Source: Rosellinia necatrix (lineage: Eukaryota; Ascomycota; Sordariomycetes; Xylariales; Xylariaceae). From it: a stretch of DNA of 64,000 bases. A program made the position numbers and the translations under genes. The stretch's first letter is position 1, and each line of letters opens with the position of its first letter. Below the pieces are notes generated by a model. The model made no database searches and was not told the origin of the DNA. It saw only the letters and a program-made list of their open reading frames with translations. The DNA is taken from positions 992,001 through 1,056,000 of the forward strand of contig JAGYVD010000003.1 of assembly GCA_021209875.1 (NCBI GenBank), read 5' to 3'. This document shows positions 23,550 through 34,000 of the stretch, in pieces.

Positions 23550-25217
23550 TTATTTCCAAATCGAGAAGATATCTCGAGGCTCCTGCCAATGATCGACCGG
23601 AGAGGCCTGTGAAAGAGCCCATGGCAGGTACGCACCCGTGATGCGGGCAAATTGGCAGATGCCAACCAGTTCCTGTAACGTCAACTCCAGCATGAAACCA
23701 GCCAGGCTTTCAGCGACCTCGAGGCCGTCCAGAGACCGGAGACGGCCGTCCACGAGGGCGCATTTCTCGTAGATATCGTCGTACTCCGCGCTGCCCTCCG
23801 TTGTGCTGCCCTCCGTTGTGCTGCCTCGGTCCGGGACAATTCCAAGCCCCGCGATATTGTAGTGGTAGTATTCCACGCCGTCCACGTCCGTGTCGTAGTG
23901 GTTCGGCTTGCCGATGCAGCAGAGCTGGTACCTCTGCTCGTTGGGGCTGTCGAGGTCGACGGCGAAAACCACGTGGGACGGTTCCGTAAATCGGTCGAAG
24001 CTCCACAAGCCGAGTGGCCTCTCCGCAAGAACGCTGCGGATGCTATATCTCGCCAGCGCCCGGCGAGAGTTGTCGAGGTGCCGCGTCGGCGGATCATCGC
24101 AGGCGGGCTCCGGGACGAGTCGTGCGAGGCGCTTCAGGTTCGCAAAGTACGCCTTTCTGAGTCAGTCTCGCGACCAGGACGGGGATGGAACGGGTTCGGA
24201 GCGCGTCCGCGGCGTAGCGGAGGCTCGGCTCGAGCTCGGCGCCCAGCCGCGTGGCCAGGGTGTCGCAGAACCGCAGACACTCAACGGCGGACTGGTTCGA
24301 CAGCAGGGACCTGCAGCTGAGGCCGGAGCAGAAGGCCAGCGTCTGGACGAACAGGGCCTCGATGGGGCAGGCGTAGTCGACGACGATGCCGTGCGCCGCG
24401 TCGCCGCCGCCGCCGCCGCCGCGCGTGTCCTCCGCGAACCCGAGCAGGCTGTACACGCGGTCGCGCGGGCCGGCGCACCGCGTCTCGTGGAAGCGGAAGA
24501 GCAGCCGGCGCAGCTTCGTGATGGTGCCGGCCTGGCGGAGCGCGACGACGTTGACGAAGGCGTGGTCCGCGGCGGCCGGGTCGTTGGGCGTGCGCAGGCG
24601 GCCGCCCCAGAGGTGGAGGTTCGGCCCAGTCGCAGGCGCGGTCGCCGCAACAGCATCCGCAGGTCCGCGGCGAGCACGACCTCCTGCACGATCCAGGCCC
24701 GCGCCCAGTACGGGTGGGCGTAGAGGCGGTCGGCGGCGGCGGCGGTGGCGGCGGCGGCGGCGTCCCGGTCGGCCCGGGCCTCCATGCACGCCGGGTCGCG
24801 CGCCGCCACGGCGTCGAAGAACCGCTCGCTGCCGTCCGCGTGCGCGCCCAGCCAGACCAGCACCGTCCGCGCGCGCGAGTAGATCTCGCCCATCAGCGGC
24901 ACCTGCCGGTTCCTCTCCGGGATGCTGCCCTGGTCGATGCAGAGCGCGTCCACCCACAGCGCCAGGCTCGCGCCGGGGTCGCGGACGTGGCGCAGGAACT
25001 GGTGCAGGTTCTCGCGCACCGGGACCGCACACCCGTCCAGCGTCGCCTCCCCGGCCACGTCGGGGCCGCCCCACGTGTACGAGACCGCATAGTAGGGTGG
25101 AGGCTGCTCCAGAGACTCGCGGGACAGCGCACACTGGATGGCCTCATCGGGGCCGCCAGGCAGCAGTTTAAGAAGCCGGAACTCCTTCTGCTCCTGGAGG
25201 GGCCTGTATGTGTACAT
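23550..25217 (-). pseudogene. HET-domain (heterokaryon incompatibility) gene with broken frame
   Basis: The N-terminal part (25217 down to about 24650) is a classical HET domain: YYAVSYTWGGPD, LWVDALCIDQ, ERNRQVPLMGEIYSRARTV, and YWARAWIVQEVVLAAD. An alanine run encoded by GCC/GCG repeats interrupts it near 24730-24770. HET proteins act in fungal allorecognition and can trigger cell death. After LAADLRML the frame shifts three times. A short segment near 24625-24650 with CGDRACDW, which fits the family, is in a second frame; then 24166-24620 in a third frame, with NLHLWGGRL and RCAGPRDRVYSLLGFAED; then 23550 to about 24155 back in the first frame, through PLGLWSFDRFTEPSHVV. Each jump is equivalent to one extra base and the three sum to zero, so the last part is in phase with the first. 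I see no credible introns at these points. Either the gene is decayed or the assembly has small errors; all segments otherwise keep family-like sequence. Confidence 0.75.
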
Positions 25218-26616
25218 GTCTCCCCATAGGGGCAGGAATGCGACGCTGTGGTTCGGGCTGCTTGAGATATGTAGCTGGCAAGCGGCTTAGACGCGTGTGC
25301 CAGGTCCATTCACACCCCCAATGCAGTAAAGGGGAGGGAAAGCGATGATGCGAAAGTTAGTATCGGGGTGGTAGTCTGTAGATAGGAAACGCCTCGCCGA
25401 GCCAATCCCACGCCAAGCGCGCCCGGCTGAGCCCATGGGCGCCGATTATTGGGTTAGGCGACAGCCACTCAGTACATACCTAAATAAACTCCCTGGGTTA
25501 GCGTGTTGATGATGTTGTCTTACGTATTCGGCAATAGGAAGCATAAACAATCAATTTGTACGTGGAACCACCAGGTTGGCAAGATGCGTGTCTTTCGGCT
25601 TTCCTTTGCAGAACTTATCAAATTCTGAGCCGTTAACCGTTACCACGGCCCCAGACCTTAAAATTGCCCATGTGGCGGAGCTGCATAACCAACCTGTCGT
25701 TTAAGCTGACGTGCAGCATTGTTAACTGGAAGGGCAGGATCTAGATACAGTATCCAGATCCATATCTCGTATTTTTTGAGGGCAAAAAAAACTATCACCG
25801 CCCGGGAATTTCCTCGGGTCAGAGGCTCTAACATAAAGACGGGGAACGCAACGGATAACATGAACAATCCTGGCTAGACTATCGAGATCGCGGCGGAGTC
25901 CTCGTGGGTCAAGATGAGGATATACTGCTACGTAGATCCCGAGACGAATGGATCCCACCCGAAAACTGATGCCTGAGCCCTGCCAAGCCTCATCCCACGA
26001 GTTACTTGGGCGGTTGGGACCAATCATAATCCTTCTTTTCCGCGGAAGGATCCAGCTGGTCTTATACGCGGATGAGCAAGATATAACGGTCTATACATGG
26101 AAACAGGTTCGGCAGTACCATACATACACTACCACTCCGTGTCAGAATAGCTCGCCCCAATAGCGATGGTATTAGCATCAATAAGATTAATAGCCGTCAG
26201 GAAAACGCGATCTATGCTCCCGATGTTCAGCCGTAAGCCATAGCAATACGCGGAAAGCGCCTCAGTCGAGGCCCTATTACACCACCCACCGTAAAGAGCT
26301 TTTATAGCAATAGCATTGAACTGTATTAAAGATGCCTCATGTCCCGCAGTTTCTTCAAGTTGTGAGGTCTTACAACAAGACATATATAGACACATAATAG
26401 GCAGCTCTATTTAGAATACCTGTCCGACTTTTCATCTTCCAGTCCAGGAACTTCAGGGTTAATTCTCTTCGGACTCGATCTCGATCCTCACCTATCACGA
26501 AGATCCGAAACACCGCGTTCGAGCCATATCGTCACTCGTTTCCGATAACCGGCATTGAAAAGACCGACATCCTCCGTTTTCGCCGTTGTCTCTGACTACG
26601 CGCGGCACCAATCACA
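25218..26616. other. Intergenic region, 1.4 kb
   Basis: Shared 5' region of the HET gene (minus) and the RTA1-like gene (plus), so a divergent promoter region. I see no further gene. The segment just before 26617 is pyrimidine-rich and ends CACAATGG around the start codon, a good fungal initiation context. Confidence 0.6.
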
Positions 26617-27567
26617 ATGGATCTTTCCCCCGATTGTACCCTGGACACCTGCTCCCCATCCGAATCCTTCTACGGCTATCGGCCGAATCTAGGGATAGAT
26701 ATCTTCTTCGCCCTCGTTTATATCGCTATAATTGCTCATTGCATCTTTATCATTACCAAAAAACGACAGTGGCTTAGCTACACCATCACCGTACTCATCG
26801 GGGCCCTATTAGAGCTGGTCGGCTTCGCGGCGAGAATCTACGGCTATGCCGATCCGTTCGTCCGCATTGGATGGATTATCCAATACTCAGTTATTACCTT
26901 TGCCCCTGTCTTCATGACAGCAGCGTGAGTCACATCTCCACTGTTGCCCACGTCAAACACGATCGTTGACACGCTCTCCAGCATCTACGTTTGCATCGGA
27001 AGAATAGCCGACTATCTAGGCAGAGGCATATTCAATATTAGGCCCAGGCTGTACGCGCGGATCTTTATCCCTAGCGATGCCTTTGCCCTGCTGATCCAGG
27101 CTTCCGGAGGTGGCGTGTCTTTCACCGAGACCGTTTCTCTGGATGGAGGGATATCGACCGGCCAAGGAATTATCATAGGCGGTCTCACACTCCAGGTGGT
27201 CTCACTCGCTGTGTTTTTTACCCTCTTCATCGGCGTAATCTGGCCAACCGATCTCTTCCGCTCCAAAAGCTCGCGGAAGCTCGACAGCGACGACAGGCGT
27301 GTCAAGACCTTCATCATCCTCATTCTCGTCGCTATCGTCTTGATCATCGGCCGATCGGCTTTTCGAGTCGCGGAATTCTCCGAGGGGATATTCGGGTCGT
27401 TAGGCCATAACGAGATACTGTTTATCATCTTTGACGGTTTCCCAATATCGATCGCGACCTTGCTTATGGTCGTGTATCATCCCGTTTATATGCTTCCGAC
27501 CACGCCACGGGCCAACAAATTCGTCGGCCAGGAACTAAGGTTCCTACCTAATGAGCAGCAGTACTGA
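26617..27567 (+). CDS. RTA1-like seven-helix membrane protein
   Basis: Predicted 297 residues from exons 26617-26924 and 26982-27567. Members of the RTA1 family (RTA1, RSB1 and relatives) are 7-TM proteins of the plasma membrane linked to resistance to aminocholesterol and to sphingoid-base or lipid translocation. Landmarks: an N-terminal outside segment with two cysteines, then FYGYRPNLGIDIFFALVYI (helix 1), ALLELVGFAARIYGY (family core), TFAPVFMTAAIYVCIGRI split by the intron, and the DAFALLIQASGGG helix with the conserved Q-x-x-G-G-G. The C-terminal part has RSAFRVAEFSEG and HNEILFIIFDGFPIS, the R-x-x-E signature of the family. Length is normal. No neighbour explains its substrate. Confidence 0.92.
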
Positions 27568-29029
27568 TGCATCTCACGCCCGCGGTTGTCCACTTTTCCT
27601 TGCGTTTTGATTGAAATTTTAGAGCTTTGGGGGATCATGGGTGTTTAGGGTGGATCGCAGGTTTACATGGGCACATCGCATTGCGGTCAAAATTTCATAT
27701 GTCAATCAATTTCCTGGTCATCTAACCTTACGCACACACTTCGCCGACATTTATACCAGTTTATTCAAACGGATAGAAATTATAGGTCCTTCTAATAGAA
27801 ATTATGTGTCGAAATTTGCATGTGATAATTTAGTTTGCCGGGGGTGAGACCCCGCGATATTTGGTGCAATTTGAAAACAAGGTGGGGGAGCGCCCGGGGG
27901 AGGTATTGTTGTTGTTGTTAACGCGTTAAGTAAAGAGCAACAATGCTAAAATACGAAGGGATAGAAGAGATCAAATTGATTTTCAAAATTGTAGTTAATA
28001 TTTTGGCCGAGAGCGACGAATTAGAAAGGTTAAGGGGCCCCTCCCATCCCTACATATTGGGAAACAGTAACACAATACTTGTCGCAGCACGTTCGTCTAC
28101 TGCCCTCTCGACACATAAATTTGGAGACTTATAATCTGACAGAGAGCAAGTATAGTGACACTCAGTTGTGGTAACCCCTGATGTTTCATTTGATAAAACA
28201 TAACGCAACGCTCGTATTATGATTCTTCGGTAACGGCCCGATCCGATTTAAAAGACCTGAACATACATGCCCAGCCCAGGCATTTTGTATACCAAACAGT
28301 AGGGTTTTATTCAATAGGCCAGATTTATATACATTATATTTAAACAAATATGCAGGGCCTGGGCTATAGTCGAAGCAACATCTCGCTAAAATGAGCTGTG
28401 GGTAGCACAAAACAAAGTGCAATATTAGTTTCATACAGGCTTCCCCGGGGTTTCTGCGCCTCACTTTTTGGTCTTCTTTTGACATCGATATATGGTAATA
28501 CCAGGTAGGCTGTGAGGGCGAATCCGTTAGGCAACCGTTATGCTCACGTGGCTGACGCCCAGGTAGGAGGCAAGGCTACATGATTTGCATCTATACGTGG
28601 ATGCAAGGGAAGTAAGTATCACCCCAGCAAGTTTTGTTTATTTCTGTATCAAATACACAATAAATAGACTGCTGTTAAACATAAAAGAATCGTTAACTAT
28701 ACTCTATGAATCAATTCGTATACATATTGAAAAAAGATGTGTTGTTCTGGTTTATAACGAATAGCTACTTCAATAAGGGAGCTAGGTATGGTAATAACAG
28801 TCTCCCTTCGGATGTATAACTAATATATTTGGCGCATCCCTTATTCAGCCTTACGAGAGGATATGCAAATCCCCTATGAATGTTAATTCCTGCTTATTTT
28901 GGAGTTATATAAATACGACAATAGATAAGTTGCCGCCCGCCTGGCTTGGCCTATGAGTATACCAGCATATATCGTCCCTGCGCTATCACCTTCTTTTCAA
29001 ATATTTCACGAACAATCAAAACAATTCAT
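27568..29029. other. AT-rich intergenic region, 1.5 kb
   Basis: Visibly richer in A and T than its neighbours, especially 28140-29000. No frame over 100 codons looks coding. It could hold decayed repeat sequence, but I see no terminal repeats. It is the 5' region of the unrecognised gene that begins at 29030. Confidence 0.5.
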
Positions 29030-30238
29030 ATGTCGACTGTAATAGCATTCCCATTCCTGACAGAATGTCGGTGGTGGAAGATACCTCATATTTCGGGGAT
29101 AATCAGGTATTTCGACGAGGGATTTTGGAAGTATGTACGGCCGGACGAAGACTTTTCAGAGTACACTATAGTACGTGATGGCCCAACCGGGGCTTTTACG
29201 TTTTACAATTCGAGGTAAGAATTTCTCATAATCTCTCATTCCTAACGCATTCATAAGTTATATTTATGTTTGCTACTCACCCACTCCCAAATGGGTTTGC
29301 AGTACTAAAATCTACTTTATTATAGGCGGGAAATAATGTGCGTTGAATACGCCGACTCATACTTCGTGGATAATGGCTACGGATGTGGCTACACTTTCTA
29401 TTATCCGAATGGCACCAGTCCCGGTATTGGAGCGTTAGAAATCCAGGATAAGTATGACGGAGAACGCGATATCATATATGGGTAAGTAAGCAATACCAAT
29501 AGTATATTCTCCCTGTTGTAATGTTTTCTACCACGTTTGGCTCTCTTTTCCGTGTCGTACCTATTCAGGACTCATCAGCTACTTCTAAACCTTCTGAGGT
29601 TTATGGGGATGCTTATTAACCTCGCTTGTTGCAGCGGCCAACCGCCGAGTGAGGATTGGACTATCCAACCCGTCGCAAACCGCCAAACATTGCAGTTACG
29701 GTCGGCTGCACGAGCCGCAACGAAAGATATAAACCGGGTTCAAGTCCCCTTCTCCCAAGGTGTGGGTCTATTCTACCACTTGAATGCATTAGAGAACCCG
29801 CGACAGATGTATGTTATTCTAGCTGGGCCGAGTATCTTTTCCCCAGAGTGTCTCGGCCGGTACACCCTCCTCAACAGGAAGATTATCGACGGCACCCTTT
29901 CAGACACCGATATGCCTGCCAACTGGAACGTCATCGTCGACCGGATAAGCCTGGAAAAGCTACAAAACTGCGTCAAGTCTCATAATAAAGACTTATTCTG
30001 GACCTCAAAGGCTGGTTACGTCTATCCGATGATGAGCATCGCCCCGGATGGATGGTTCTCTTGGACGCCGCGGATACTTTCCACCTGGATCCCACCCAAC
30101 AAACTCCGGGAGTTCCTTGACAACTACGAATTCAAGAACGGTGACAGGACCGATCCTCGCATACCCCGGAGATTCTGGCCAAATGGAGTCAACTTTTCCT
30201 TCCCTGGACCGTTAAAGGTTGCGATACCAAGGCAGTAG
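29030..30238 (+). CDS. Unrecognised protein, three exons
   Basis: I do not recognise this gene. Exons 29030-29214, 29326-29481 and 29635-30238 join in phase to 314 residues. The first ATG is at 29030; an upstream in-frame stretch lacks an ATG. There is no signal peptide and no membrane helix. The N-terminal third is rich in aromatic residues and acidic residues (for example CRWWKIPH, FWKYVRPDEDF). Exon 2 has CVEYADSYF and GCGYTFYYPNG. Exon 3 starts QPPSEDWTIQ and later contains LFYHLNALENPRQMY, WNVIVDRISLEKL and a proline/basic C-terminus (RRFWPNGV). It looks like a globular cytosolic protein. The gene ends 763 bases from the NRPS stop, convergent with it. Intron 2 is long for this window (153 bases). 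Confidence that it is a real gene is fair; its role is open. Confidence 0.6.
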
Positions 30239-31000
30239 TAAGGGAACCCACGTTTATCATTACCACGAGTAGCTACGAGCCCCGAGGCGGCTACACGAGT
30301 AGTAGGCCACTCTTTTTTGCTTCTTCTGTAGCTTTCCTGGTATATTTCCATTTTCATTACTCAGGGGCAAAAACCGTTTCGCACTCAGCCCAGCTGCTTG
30401 CCAGGCCGCCTAGCACCAATCCGAGGCAAGTACGGCCGTAGCACTTCAGGGGATTCCGCAGTCTGGCCCAAGCAGCTCTCATTCTCGGTATGAGACCAAC
30501 ACTAAACCGTTCTTTGTCTTATTAACACGGGGCGCATGGATTTTCCCTAACCTCGTGACTATCTCTATAAGCGGTTCCCTTGTTCCAGTTTGGAACCCAG
30601 TCAGGGGTATTTGATCTGACCGCTGATGTTTTGGATTCGTCTGTACATACATAGCCTTGATAGCCGTTCGCTCAATGGGCACAGAATCGAATCACCAAAT
30701 AGAAAGTACAATAATTATCTAATATGAAAGATGGAGCTGAGTCTATGGTCAAATTTATACGTGACTGAACTGCAAGGTCTTAGCCGACATGCATTTGCAT
30801 CATCTCCGTATCGATTCACGTTGTCTATGCGTCGTAATGGTGGCATTTGTTTTCATCTAATACTGCGCACAATGATTTCTCTATTCAATAAATCCTAAGG
30901 CCAGTTCTACTTATACTATTCCTTACTTACAAGAATACCTACCCCTCCCCCGGGAAGAGCAAGGAGCGCGACAAATTGCCGAAAGATCCCCCCTCCTCGA
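30239..31000. other. Convergent 3' spacer, 0.76 kb
   Basis: Lies between the stop of the unrecognised gene and the stop of the NRPS. AT content rises toward 30900. No gene is visible. Confidence 0.6.
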
Positions 31001-34000
31001 TCAGAAGAGAAGCTCTCCGGGCCGGTTGACCAAAAGCGACATGATGTCCTCCAGCTCGTCCAAGAGCTCCGCCGCGACGCCGATCCAGTCCTCGAAGGTG
31101 ACGATCTCGAGCGTCAGGCCGTCGCCCTTGACGAAGGCCTGGACCTTCCACTCGCGCAGGGGCTCGGGGTGCGGGTAGACGGTCTCGAGGCGGCAGGCGG
31201 CGGCGCCGAGGGCCAGGGCCTCGACGTGGTAGACGTCCTGGTGGACGACGGAGTCGAACCAGTCGACGCCCTCGCCGCGGCCCCAGGCGGTGCCGGGGTC
31301 GCGCACGATCTCCGGCAGGCCGGTGCACTCGTGCAGCGCGCCGGCGACGTGCTGGTGCTGCACGTGCGCGAGCAGGTCGGCGGCGGTCCAGCGGTCCCCG
31401 AAGCGCACGCGCACGGGCACGTACTGCCAGGTCGGGCCCATGACCGCGTCGGCGCCGCCCGGGAGGTCGGTGTTGCGGCCGCTCACGACCTCGCCGAACA
31501 CGACGTCGCGCGCCCCGAGGCGCCGCGCCAGGCACAGCGCCCACGCCGCCGTCGGCAGCGTCGCCACCGTCACGTCCCGCGACCGCGCCGCGATGTCGAG
31601 CGTGCGCGCGATCGCCGCCGGCGCCCTCGACGTGAGCGGCGGCAGGGAGGAGGAGGAGGAGGAGGAGGAGGAAAGGGAGGGTGGGCGGAGCGCCGTCGGC
31701 CCCGCGCTGCCGCGTAGTAGCTCGCGCCAGTAGGGCGCGCTGCGCGGCAGGCCCGTCCGCACGGTGTGGTACACGAAGGCCGAGAACGGCGCCGCGTCGG
31801 GCGTGGGCCGGCCCTCGTACAGGGCGGCGAGCTGGCGCAGGAGGCCCGCGAGGCAGATCTCGTCGTACTGGGCGTGCGAGATGCGGATGACGAGGCAGCT
31901 GTGTTCTTCTTCTTCTTTTTCTTCTTCTCTTTCTCTTCCTCCTCCTTGGACGAAGAAGAATTTGACGAAGGCGGAGCCGAGCGGCATCCTCGTCTGGATG
32001 TCTAGGCCGCAGAGCTCGCGCGCGAAGGCGCCCGGGTTCCCCTCGACGTCGTACTCGTCGATGGCGACGGCCAGGCTCTCGAGGACGACGCCGTAGCACC
32101 GGCCCGCGTCCTCGACGAAGACGGTCCGGAGGATCTCGTTCCGCGCCACCAGCGCCCGGCAGCTCCGGAACAGCCTGGGCTTGTCGACCGCGCCGCCGGA
32201 CAGGTGGAAGAGCTCGTATCGCGCCGAGTAGCGGGGCAGCTGGGTGGTGCCTTTGACCGCGACTTCTTGCAGGGGCCGCGTCGGGAGGACGTCTAGGATT
32301 TTGAGGGATTCCCCCTGCGGGAGCATCGGTCGGATTGTTTCGGCAACATACGCCTTCGCGTCGTCGACGTCGAGCAAGGAGAAAGGCGTAACGTCCAGAG
32401 GGGGGATTTCGGAGGCCACCGCGTTCCTTTCCTTGATTATCTTGGCCATTTCGTAAAGTGTGCGATACTTGAAGATATCGGGTACTGTCAACTCCATGCC
32501 CTTGGCCCTCAGTTCCGAGACCAACTTCATCGACCCGATCGAGTCGCCGCCTAATTGGAAGAAGCTATCGTTCAGCCCGATTTCCTCCTCATTTATTGCC
32601 AATATCCTGCTCCATATCTGGCGCAATACTTTCTGTTTTGCCGAGCTTACGGCCACCAGTTTCTGTTGTGAGTTAGGCTTCGATGTCCGCCGACGTGATT
32701 CCTCGACTAATACGATCTTTCCATCGTCCACATATTTAGCTAACCGTCCTGTTCGGTAAAGACTTCCGTCGAGGGCTGTGCTTGCGTTTGGAGGACCTTT
32801 CGCATGCTCCATCTGAAGATCTCCTGTGCTTCTCACTAGTAGTTCTCCTACAGCGCCGATAGGCACGAGTCGCTCCGTTTGGAGAGGATCGACGATCCAC
32901 GTCTCTGTAACGGCACACCCAGGGGGGAATAGAGGAGACCCAACTAGGCTTGAGCCGCCGGTGCGACTGAGTTGCGCCAGCTCATTCATATCCTCTTCTG
33001 ATACTAGTTCTAGCTGGCTACACTGTAGGTTCGGGTTTTCGATAAATTGTTGTGTAAGTCGTCCTAGCTGGGTGAGTATCTTGTTCATTCGAAGACTGGT
33101 CACTGCTTTCGAGTCAAAACTCGCCATTATAAGAAACCCCTTAGGGTCCAACGAGCACACCAGCATCAGTGCGTATGTGTTGAATTTGAGTGCTTCTTGT
33201 GCCGCTTCTGTATCGCCCGCCGGCACAAACCCGTCTGCCGGTTTCGCGTCGTCTTTCCCGGCGGTCTCATCAACGTCTGTGCTTGGATGCATAACGATGC
33301 CCGTTCGTAACTCGCAGGCTTCCCGCGCATCGGGACTGAGGCGTCGGATGTGCTGTAGACCGAAATGCTCATGCGGAATTCCAGCGACGGACTGGTCGTG
33401 GATCGCTTGTAAGTACTCTGCTATTGTCGCATCCGGGTCTACTACGATGCGGACGGGAACCGTAGCAATCATCGGGCCTTCGATCTCTTCGACGCCAGGG
33501 ATAGGAGCGTTACGCCCCGTAAGAGTCTCACCGAAGACGACGTCATTTGAGGCAGTATACTTTGATACTAGCAAAGCCCAGGCTCCACGAATAATCGTAG
33601 CGATTGTTGTTCCAGTTGTGAGTTTCTCGGTGGGAACAAAGTGTTCCAGTAACGAATCGGCCTGCTGCTGGTAATCTGGCCAAGGTAGAGCGGGAAATTG
33701 TTCACTGGTAGCGCCGGCGAGATGCTCTCGCCAGTACTTCTCCGACTCGCCTCGGTCCATCTCGAGCAAATATTTGATGAAGTGCTTGAACTGTGCAGGC
33801 CGCTCGGTCAAACCCCCGTCATATGCTCTGTTGACACGGTCTACGACCAGCGGCATGCACCAGCCATCGTAGAGCGCGTGATGCATCGTCAAGACGAAAT
33901 AGGATTTGCCCTTGGGGTCCCCTTCGCACACTACTCCATACCGGACCAAAGGCCTCCCCAGGCCAACCGGGATTTTGCGGTCGTTCTCCAAATACTCGGT

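Noticed and set aside
30939..32099. 386-codon Arg-rich frame overlapping the NRPS end
   Set aside because: A frame-shifted reading of the GC-rich C2-coding DNA on the same strand.
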